Positions 1 to 4,955 of a stretch of DNA of 8,408 nucleotides are shown here, one piece after another. How positions within the stretch are numbered: position 1 is the stretch's first letter; each line of letters opens with the position of its first letter. This stretch comes from Methanobacteriota archaeon (GTDB lineage Archaea > Thermoplasmatota > Thermoplasmata > RBG-16-68-12), in NCBI GenBank assembly GCA_005878995.1, contig VBME01000068.1, positions 1 to 8,408 of the forward strand, written 5' to 3'. The notes beneath the pieces are model-generated. The model was not told the origin of the DNA, did no database searches, and saw nothing but the letters and a program-made list of their open reading frames with translations. Made by a program: the position numbers and the translations under genes.

Positions 1-354
1 TCCGTGGGCTTATTAAGACCCGAAAGAGTCTTCCCGATGGTTTTAAGAGTGCGAGCGCGTCGGCCCTGCCCGGATCAATTGCAAGGCTGATTCTCAGCCG
101 GTACTCGACCACGCGGAGTGCGGGGTTGGCGGTGCGAATTGGAACCGGCGAGAGAAGGCTTAAAGTCGGCGAGGCCCCTCGGAGACCGGACCGAAGAAGG
201 GCCTCCGAACGGAGCGTCTCGGTCTGTCTCCAAGCCGAATGAGAGGCTTTCTGTGAGCACGCCCGCAGCGAGCGCGGATCGGACTCGTCGATTGACGCCA
301 GCACCGAGAGGGAGTTCCGGGCCGCCGCGGCGACCCCGCACGCGAAAAGGCAAG
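1..354. other. Upstream noncoding region ahead of histidine kinase
   Basis: I see no convincing gene here. The kinase frame stays open back to a GTG at 118, but codons between 118 and 354 lack the strong G/C third-position bias of the gene body and encode a low-complexity Arg/Pro/Ser tail, so I treat them as untranslated. TATA-like stretches occur at 10-17 (TTATTAAG), 41-47 (TTTTAAG) and 159-165 (CTTAAAG); the last would put a start of transcription near 190. A short inverted repeat, AAGAC (15-19) with GTCTT (28-32), could be the end of an upstream transcript. A GTG at 253 preceded by GAGAGG (241-246) is an alternative kinase start. Confidence 0.5.
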
Positions 355-2040
355 ATGACGGCCGTCGCACTGTGGGTCGTCTTCGGCGGATTGTCCGGCC
401 TGTTCGCGACCATCGCCTTCCTGATCGCGATCCGGGCGATGCAGGCCCCGCAACTCCGCATCGGAGAGTGGCTCATCGCCATTGCGTTCATCGCCCCGAT
501 TGGCGGTGCGATTATTGCAATCGCCTGGTACAGCCGCCGGCTCGGCGGCGCTGCGAGCCAACTCGAGAAGGGGGCGGAGTCGACGGCGCGTCTGGCCGCG
601 ATCGTTGAGAGCTCGCAGGATGCGATTATCGGCAAGACCTTGGACGGCCGGATCACGACTTGGAATGCGGGCGCCGAGCGCATGTACGGGTTCACGGCCG
701 CGGAGGCAATCGGCAAGCCAATTTCGATGATCGTCCCCAAGGCGGGACTCGTGGAGCTTGGGCAAATCCTCGAGGGTCTCCGTCGCGGGGAATCGACTGG
801 ACGCTTCGAGACGGCCCGCTTGCGGAAGGACGGCCGGACAATCGTTGCGTCGGTCGCGATCACGCCGATCCGAGACTCCACAGGGCGCATCATCGGGGCG
901 TCGTCGATTGCGCACGACGTCACCGAGGAGAAGCGAGTTGTTGAGGCGCTCGCGCTTTCCGAGGCAAAATTCCGCGGGCTGTTTGAATCCGCCGCCGATG
1001 GCATCTTCGTCGTCGAGCAACAGGGACTGATTCTCGATGCGAATCCGGCGGGGGAAGCACTCCTCGGTCGGGATCGCTCCCAGCTCATCGGAAGCCGAAT
1101 CGAAGATCTGATCTCCGCGGCGACGCCATCTTCTGGGAGCGGCTTCGTGGAGGCCCTGACGGCAGGCTCCCTTGGCGCCAACGTGTACGAAGGGACCGCC
1201 GCGGCTCCGGACGGACGCGAGCTCCGGGTTCAGCTGTCCGCGCAGGCGGTCCACCGCCTGGGAGAGGACCCGCGAGTTGTGATCATCGCTCGGAACGTGA
1301 CGGAGCAAAGTGAGATGCAGCGCAAGCTCCTCGAGAGCGAACGCGCCGCCTCAATGGGGCGACTCGCTTCGTTCGTCGCCCACGAGATCAACACGCCCCT
1401 GACGAACATCTCCCTCCTCGCGTCGAGCATCGGCCGTCGGAGTTCGGATCCCGAAGTCCAGGCGCGGCTCAAGAAGATCAGCGCGCAGGGGAAGATCGCG
1501 GCGGGCATCACCGCCGAGCTCCTGAAATTCGCGCGGCCACGGTCGACGAACCTCGTCGAAACGGATTTGCGCGACGTCGTGCAAGCGGCCGCCGATCAGG
1601 CCGGCGTCTTCCGGAAACCGGGGGTGGCGTTGCGCCTCGATCTCGGGGACGACCCGCTCGTGCTCCGCATCGACCCGATTCGGATGAATGAGGTGTTCGT
1701 GAACCTTCTGAAAAATGCCTTCGAGGCGACCGCCAACGGGGAGGTGGGCGTCCAGAGCGAGACGACGGACGATGCGTTCCTGCTCACGGTCTCCGACACG
1801 GGGTCCGGGATCCCGTCCGAGGTTCGGAAGCGGCTCTTCGAGCCGTTTGTGTCGACGAAAGGCAAGGGGGAAGGGACCGGCTTGGGCCTCGCGTTGAGCA
1901 AGAGTTTCGTCATCGGCCATGGTGGCGACATTTCCGTTTCTTCCGAGGTCGGGAGGGGATCGACCTTCACCGTCCGGCTCCCCCGAGGCGCGCCGACGTC
2001 TCCGGCGGATCTTTCGTCGACTCGCGCGGGAACGCATTAA
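355..2040 (+). CDS. PAS-PAS membrane sensor histidine kinase
   Basis: A two-component sensor that should autophosphorylate on histidine in response to a signal read by its PAS domains. From ATG 355 it has 561 residues: two membrane helices (about 4-27 and 38-58) with almost no external loop, PAS domain 1 (about 80-192, with the WNAGAERMYGF motif), PAS domain 2 (about 203-317), a HisKA dimerisation helix with the H-box AHEINTPLTNI (phospho-acceptor His343), and a HATPase domain with N-box NLLKNAFEA (Asn454), G1 box DTGSGI (481-486), F-box FEPFVSTK and G2 box GTGLGL (507-512). All catalytic motifs are intact. The short loop between the helices suggests sensing in the membrane or cytoplasm rather than outside. 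The architecture resembles NtrB-like bacterial kinases, so an origin by transfer is plausible. No response regulator lies in the window. Start choice: ATG 355 is preceded by AAAGG and directly precedes the first membrane helix; GTG 253 or GTG 118 would add an Arg/Pro-rich tail. Confidence 0.9.
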   Translation: MTAVALWVVFGGLSGLFATIAFLIAIRAMQAPQLRIGEWLIAIAFIAPIGGAIIAIAWYSRRLGGAASQLEKGAESTARLAAIVESSQDAIIGKTLDGRITTWNAGAERMYGFTAAEAIGKPISMIVPKAGLVELGQILEGLRRGESTGRFETARLRKDGRTIVASVAITPIRDSTGRIIGASSIAHDVTEEKRVVEALALSEAKFRGLFESAADGIFVVEQQGLILDANPAGEALLGRDRSQLIGSRIEDLISAATPSSGSGFVEALTAGSLGANVYEGTAAAPDGRELRVQLSAQAVHRLGEDPRVVIIARNVTEQSEMQRKLLESERAASMGRLASFVAHEINTPLTNISLLASSIGRRSSDPEVQARLKKISAQGKIAAGITAELLKFARPRSTNLVETDLRDVVQAAADQAGVFRKPGVALRLDLGDDPLVLRIDPIRMNEVFVNLLKNAFEATANGEVGVQSETTDDAFLLTVSDTGSGIPSEVRKRLFEPFVSTKGKGEGTGLGLALSKSFVIGHGGDISVSSEVGRGSTFTVRLPRGAPTSPADLSSTRAGTH

Positions 2041-2044
2041 ATAT
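2036..2044 (+). promoter_or_regulatory. TATA box of winged-helix gene, overlapping kinase stop codon
   Basis: ATTAAATAT is centred 32 bp before the ATG at 2072 and is the most A/T-rich spot in a very GC-rich stretch. This is the spacing expected for an archaeal TATA box giving a leader of only a few nucleotides. It contains the TAA stop of the kinase (2038-2040). No Shine-Dalgarno precedes 2072, which agrees with leaderless initiation. Confidence 0.6.
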
Positions 2045-2071
2045 CGGGGGTCCGCATCGGCGCGCGACCCC

Positions 2072-2455
2072 ATGCCGTCGCGGCCGTACAAGGACCTCGT
2101 GATCTACGGTTGCTTCGTGCTGAACCGGTTGGTCGCGGGCATCGGGATCGAGCTGTACCAGGACGGCCTCGAGTCGAAACTCGATCGTCTCCTTCCCGGC
2201 CAACCGGGCATGTCGAAGGAAGAGGTGAAACGGGAGATCAAGTCAAACCACTTCATGACGGACCGCGTGATCGAGGCGTTGGAGAAAGGGGGCCACGTGA
2301 CCATCGAGCAGTTCGAGGGCCGCTACCGCATCCGCATCACGCGCGAAGGAGTGCTCCACATCCGCCGCTATAACGAGTTCTATCGGAAGATCTACCAGGA
2401 GCAGATCCGCGATCACTATCGATTCACGAAAGCCCCGTTCTGGCTGCGCGATTGA
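2072..2455 (+). CDS. Small winged-helix-like DNA-binding protein
   Basis: A protein of 127 residues that looks like a single winged-helix domain with extensions. After an N-terminal helix (FVLNRLVAGIGIELYQDGL) comes a linker, a helical segment with MSKEEVKREIKSN and DRVIEALEKGGHV, and then a beta hairpin 'wing' (VTIEQFEGRYRIRITREGV) followed by a basic/aromatic helix rich in Tyr and Arg ending at FWLRD. That order (helices, recognition helix, wing, terminal helix) is typical of archaeal MarR/PadR-like regulators, but I cannot name a family. ATG 2072 is chosen because an archaeal TATA box sits at the right distance; the frame is open upstream to 1919 but there it only overlaps the kinase gene. 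It lies 31 bp after the kinase on the same strand, though with its own promoter. It is likely a cytoplasmic transcription regulator; target unknown. Confidence 0.75.
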   Translation: MPSRPYKDLVIYGCFVLNRLVAGIGIELYQDGLESKLDRLLPGQPGMSKEEVKREIKSNHFMTDRVIEALEKGGHVTIEQFEGRYRIRITREGVLHIRRYNEFYRKIYQEQIRDHYRFTKAPFWLRD

Positions 2456-2470
2456 GAGCGCGGTGGGGGT

Positions 2471-2492
2471 GCGAGGGCTCTCGCGTGCCCTC
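2471..2492. terminator. Possible hairpins between convergent genes
   Basis: In the 50-bp gap between convergent genes two mutually exclusive hairpins can form: GCGAG (2471-2475) with CTCGC (2480-2484), loop GGCT, and GAGGGC (2473-2478) with GCCCTC (2487-2492), loop of 8. The second is followed by TCTTCTCGT. Archaeal termination depends mainly on T-runs, which are weak here, so a role in ending either transcript is uncertain. Confidence 0.25.
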
Positions 2493-2505
2493 TTCTCGTG
2501 GACTC

Positions 2506-3102
2506 CTACTGAGGTGGGCCCACGTAGGCCGCGGTGATTTCGATGGTCCCCCCGGCGACTTGGCTTCTGACGGCCTGGAACGAATACGCGGAGAGGATGC
2601 CCATCAGGAGTCGTTCGCCACAGGCAGTCAACTCGGGCGTGAGGTCCGTGGTGACCCGCATCCGAATTTCGACGGGACGTCCATCCGCGCCGCTCGTCCG
2701 CGTTACCTCGAAGCGTCGTTGCTCGATGAGCAGGTTGATGACCGACATCCCCGCCCGGAGGTCGTCGAGGGTCGGATAGAACAGGCGCAGGTGGTCGCCA
2801 AGCTCCTTCCCCGCTTCGACCCATTCTTGGAGAAGCCACTCCCGGTCCTTCGGATAGAGCCGTTCGACAATCTTGCGGATGAGGCCACTCGGCACGAACG
2901 GTGCACCGTCGATGTCCTTCGACATCCGCGAAACTTTCCAGGCGGGGAACATCTCGTCTGCATTCCCACCCTCGCCGTAGATGCGGAGCGCGACGTCCAA
3001 GATTTCGTTGGTCAACGATGCGACCGTCTTGCCCTTCTTCGAAGCTTGCGCTGCGAGCGACTGTGCGGTCTCCGACTCGACGGGGATATCCTGCTTCGTC
3101 AT
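2506..3102 (-). CDS. Ribbon-helix-helix-like protein with unknown C-terminal domain
   Basis: A protein of 198 residues with no membrane segment. Residues about 5-42 have the pattern of a ribbon-helix-helix (CopG/Arc-like) unit: a short strand (DIPVES), a helix (ETAQSLAAQASKKG) and a second helix (TVASLTNEILDVALRIYG). Residues about 60-135 are mainly helical (SGLIRKIVERLYPKDREWL, LRAGMSVINLLIEQRRFEV). Residues about 135-198 alternate strands and a helix (RPVEIRMRVTTDL; LTACGERLLMGILSAYSF; GGTIEITAAYVGP), resembling a small alpha/beta ligand or dimerisation domain. I do not recognise the family. A DNA-binding regulator with a sensory or oligomerisation domain is the simplest reading. The ATG at 3102 has no clear SD; GTATTCT on the minus strand near 3127-3121 is a poor TATA candidate about 24 bp upstream. 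It converges with the winged-helix gene and follows the 3213-4232 gene by 110 bp. Confidence 0.7.
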   Translation of the reverse strand: MTKQDIPVESETAQSLAAQASKKGKTVASLTNEILDVALRIYGEGGNADEMFPAWKVSRMSKDIDGAPFVPSGLIRKIVERLYPKDREWLLQEWVEAGKELGDHLRLFYPTLDDLRAGMSVINLLIEQRRFEVTRTSGADGRPVEIRMRVTTDLTPELTACGERLLMGILSAYSFQAVRSQVAGGTIEITAAYVGPPQ

Positions 3103-3212
3103 GAGGCCGTGGCTTCGCCGAGAATACGTGCATCAGGCTATGAGGCCCGAGTGTACAGATGGCTCACGGCATTCGCTTGGAACACAGCGGAGGGGCGCCG
3201 CTCCGGAGTCCT

Positions 3213-4232
3213 TCACCCGGGTGTCGGCCGCCCAGTCAGGCCGGCGGTCGGCTCGACGACGATTGGGATAAAGTCGTACGTGCCGTCATCCCGTTCGATC
3301 CCGAGTTCGAGCGAGCAGGCGAACGTCGCGCCGCGAATCCGAACGCGAGCGGACTCCTTCGTCAGGAACTCGTACACGTCCGGGGTCACGCTCTCGTCTC
3401 CCTTGGACCGCCACAGGACAAGGATTCGTGCGGGTGGGATGCGAGTCGCGCTCGACACGTCCTCGACCGCGGCCTTCAACGACTGCAGGTCTCCCAGGGT
3501 CGGGGCGCGTTCGAACGCCTTTACGAACACCGCGAAGCCCGCGGCCCCGACGTTCAGGAAGCGCCACAGGGTCGAGGGCGCTTGACGCACGTACGCATCG
3601 AACGAGTACGTGAGGCCGCTCTTGCCCGTGAGCAACGCCGGCGTCGCGATCGCGCCGGGAATCGACATGACGCCGCGAAGGTCGTTGCTCGTGTTCCCCA
3701 GATACGTGAGGATTCGATGGACAGCGTCCTTTCCCTCCGGGACGTAGACGACCGGATCCGCAGAACGGACACGCTGAATCACGCGATGGCGCAGCGCGAA
3801 GTAATCGAAGAACGACCTCAGGTCCCGCATCAGCTCGAGGATCGAGAAGCCGAGGATGAAGAGGGCGACGAGGGCAACCCCCACGAAGATGAGGCCGCCG
3901 AACGTCAGGACCTGGAGGGCTCCGAAGATGATGACAAAGATCAGCAAGACGAGCCGTCCGGTCGAACCTCTCACGGAGCGCATGGCCAGGAGGAGGATCA
4001 CAATTGGGACGAACAGAAGGAGCGCGAAGCCGGGGAACCCTTGGCCTAACGCGGCTCCGACGATGATCAGGAAGAAGTCGAGGAGGAGCCAGACGGACAC
4101 GAACCACCGCACGTACCGGAGCGTCTTCCGGATCTTGGGCGTCTGTCGGTCCACGGACTCCGCGAGATCGAAGATCGCGGCGATCGGATCTTCGACGGCC
4201 CGCGCGTCCCGAGTCGCTCGTTCGCGGTCCAC
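3213..4232 (-). CDS. Four-helix membrane protein with soluble C-terminal domain
   Basis: A protein of 339 residues. An N-terminal cytoplasmic stretch of about 40 residues, charged and amphipathic, precedes four hydrophobic helices at about 43-63, 67-84, 93-112 and 113-133. A soluble domain of about 200 residues follows. It starts with a basic aromatic helix (RSFFDYFALRHRVIQRVR, about 139-156) and continues through YVPEGKDAVHRILTYLGN, AGFAVFVKAFERAPTLGDL and a strand-rich end (RILVLWRS, VRIRGATFACSLELGIE, YDFIPIVVE). No catalytic motif is evident and I cannot name the family. The layout suggests a membrane-anchored cytoplasmic domain. The start is GTG 4232: a TATA-like ATTAAATAC lies about 25 bp upstream and no SD is present, so the transcript is probably leaderless. 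It is transcribed away from the tRNA-Met gene. Confidence 0.75.
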   Translation of the reverse strand: MDRERATRDARAVEDPIAAIFDLAESVDRQTPKIRKTLRYVRWFVSVWLLLDFFLIIVGAALGQGFPGFALLLFVPIVILLLAMRSVRGSTGRLVLLIFVIIFGALQVLTFGGLIFVGVALVALFILGFSILELMRDLRSFFDYFALRHRVIQRVRSADPVVYVPEGKDAVHRILTYLGNTSNDLRGVMSIPGAIATPALLTGKSGLTYSFDAYVRQAPSTLWRFLNVGAAGFAVFVKAFERAPTLGDLQSLKAAVEDVSSATRIPPARILVLWRSKGDESVTPDVYEFLTKESARVRIRGATFACSLELGIERDDGTYDFIPIVVEPTAGLTGRPTPG

Positions 4233-4251
4233 GGTTGAACACGAATTTGGA

Positions 4252-4261
4252 CGTATTTAAT
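4252..4261 (-). promoter_or_regulatory. TATA box of minus-strand membrane protein gene
   Basis: On the minus strand the sequence reads ATTAAATACG, centred about 25 bp before GTG 4232. It shares the AAATA core with the box at 2036-2044. This places transcription start at or next to the GTG, so translation is likely leaderless. Confidence 0.55.
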
Positions 4262-4346
4262 GGGGTCGGGAAGATCGTCCTTCGAATCGCTTGGACTGCC
4301 TTACGTGGCCGGAACAGGAGAGATTCGTGAAGGAGATTGTCACCTA

Positions 4347-4356
4347 CACTCGAGTG
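4347..4356. repeat. Perfect palindrome CACTCGAGTG in divergent intergenic region
   Basis: A self-complementary 10-mer lies about 20 bp upstream of the tRNA TATA box and about 115 bp from the divergent gene start. It is partly overlapped by a GTCAC (4340-4344) / GTGAC (4354-4358) inverted repeat. It could be a protein-binding site, but a 10-bp palindrome can arise by chance. Confidence 0.25.
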
Positions 4357-4374
4357 ACCGGGCGGGCCTCGCAT

Positions 4375-4383
4375 CTTTTATTA
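4375..4383 (+). promoter_or_regulatory. TATA box of tRNA-Met gene
   Basis: CTTTTATTA is centred about 28 bp upstream of the first tRNA base (4407), in an otherwise GC-rich stretch. This is the distance expected for archaeal TBP/TFB-driven transcription starting at or just before the mature 5' end. Confidence 0.6.
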
Positions 4384-4406
4384 CCGCCCCGTCCATGGGC
4401 CGCCCC

Positions 4407-4518
4407 GTCGGGGTGGCTCAGCCTGGTGGAGCGTCGGACTCATAGGGTTCTTGCCGTGAGCTGACCGCGGCGCTCCTGGGGTATCCGGAGGTCCGGGGTT
4501 CGAATCCCCGCCCCGACA
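4407..4518 (+). tRNA. Elongator tRNA-Met (CAU), intron-containing
   Basis: The cloverleaf is complete. Acceptor stem GTCGGGG (4407-4413) pairs with CCCCGAC (4511-4517), with discriminator A4518 and no encoded CCA. The D-stem is GCTC (4416-4419) with GAGC (4429-4432). The anticodon stem TCGGA (4434-4438) pairs with TCCGG (4484-4488), including one G-U. After splicing the anticodon loop is CTCATAA, anticodon CAT at 4441-4443. The T-stem CGGGG (4494-4498) pairs with CCCCG (4506-4510) around TTCGAAT. The mature molecule is 74 nt. The G1-C72 pair and the lack of three G-C pairs in the anticodon stem argue against initiator tRNA. A CAU anticodon could also mark the modified Ile tRNA, but the loop CTCATAA and body look like elongator Met, in which an intron is common in euryarchaea. 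Confidence 0.95.
4445..4482 (+). other. Archaeal tRNA intron (bulge-helix-bulge), position 37/38
   Basis: The 38-nt intron interrupts the anticodon loop after base 37. The splice structure is visible: CTCA (4439-4442) pairs with TGGG (4477-4480) as the 4-bp central helix, flanked by 3-nt bulges TAG (4443-4445) and GTA (4481-4483). Cutting after the second base of each bulge gives exactly 4444/4445 and 4482/4483, the rule of the archaeal splicing endonuclease EndA. Inside the intron, GCCG and CGGC can form a stem. Confidence 0.9.
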
Positions 4519-4557
4519 TTTCGGACAGCGCATACCGCTTTTGACTTGGCCGCCAAT

Positions 4558-4576
4558 TGTAACAGGCGTTGTTACA
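4558..4576. promoter_or_regulatory. Palindromic operator candidate upstream of Tat/DUF4331 operon
   Basis: TGTAACA (4558-4564), a 5-bp spacer, and TGTTACA (4570-4576) form a perfect 7-bp inverted repeat. It is unusually A/T-rich for this genome and looks like a site for a dimeric helix-turn-helix regulator. It ends about 5 bp before a TATA-like GAAATAC (4583-4589), so a bound protein would touch the BRE region from upstream, a position compatible with activation or with blocking TFB. The operon start codon is 92 bp downstream of its right end. Which protein binds is unknown. Confidence 0.5.
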
Positions 4577-4582
4577 CACGTC

Positions 4583-4589
4583 GAAATAC
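4583..4589 (+). promoter_or_regulatory. Candidate TATA box of Tat/DUF4331 operon
   Basis: GAAATAC matches the AAATAC core of the box at 4252-4261. Transcription would then start near 4613, giving a leader of about 55 nt that includes the Shine-Dalgarno AGAGGAGGGG (4651-4660). Confidence 0.4.
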
Positions 4590-4667
4590 GCCGCGGGACG
4601 GTGCCGCGGACCGGTGGCGTAGGGGGTTTGGGTTCCTCCCCACCGCCTCCAGAGGAGGGGAATTCGA

Positions 4668-4949
4668 ATGCCTGACGACAAGAAATCGAAGATGACGAGA
4701 CGAAGCTTCTTGCACAAGACCGCGGTCGGTGCGGCGGCCGTCGGCGCGATGGCTGCGGCTCCGACCATTGTGAAACTCACGGAGAATGTCCAGGGCGTGT
4801 CTCCGCCCTCGGGAGATCCGATCTCGCCTCTGATGGCATATGTGAAGGACGCTTCGCAGGGGACGATCGTCGTCATGTGGGGGACTCGAGAGTTCACCGC
4901 CCGAGACCCCGCGCTCGTGTCGCGTCTCGCGACGTACACGAAGGGGTGA
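4668..4949 (+). CDS. Small twin-arginine signal protein, partner of DUF4331
   Basis: A 93-residue protein with a textbook Tat signal: charged n-region, TRRSFLHK (10-17), then a hydrophobic Ala/Gly/Val h-region (18-31) ending in an AMAAAP-like cleavage zone. After cleavage about 60 residues remain, with a segment AYVKDASQGTIVVMWGTRE and then DPALVSRLATYTKG. This segment recalls small Tat-signal proteins of the type 'DASxGEVxVMVGTREVxxRDPxLVxRL', which I recall from actinobacterial genomes but cannot verify. It should be exported folded by the Tat system, perhaps membrane-anchored if uncleaved. The start at 4668 is firm: SD GGAGGGG lies 7 nt upstream. Its stop (4947-4949) is 6 nt before the next start, so the two are co-translated or tightly coupled. 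Confidence 0.85.
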   Translation: MPDDKKSKMTRRSFLHKTAVGAAAVGAMAAAPTIVKLTENVQGVSPPSGDPISPLMAYVKDASQGTIVVMWGTREFTARDPALVSRLATYTKG

Positions 4950-4955
4950 GCCGCG

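Noticed and set aside
118..354. N-terminal extension of the kinase from GTG 118
   Set aside because: Codon third positions are not biased as in the gene body and the peptide is low-complexity; ATG 355 directly precedes the first membrane helix. GTG 253 remains a possible alternative.
75..1308. Two long minus-strand frames (368 and 382 codons) antisense to the kinase
   Set aside because: They lie opposite a gene with all kinase motifs intact, encode Arg/Ser/Pro-rich sequence without domain features, and are expected shadows in GC-rich DNA.
3159..4049. Plus-strand frame of 296 codons opposite the four-helix membrane protein
   Set aside because: Extremely charged composition (Glu/Arg/Asp repeats) from reverse reading; the minus-strand frame has clear membrane helices and a promoter.
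4260..4445. Plus-strand frame of 61 codons upstream of and into the tRNA
   Set aside because: It runs into the tRNA-Met gene and across the divergent promoters; no SD and no recognisable domain.
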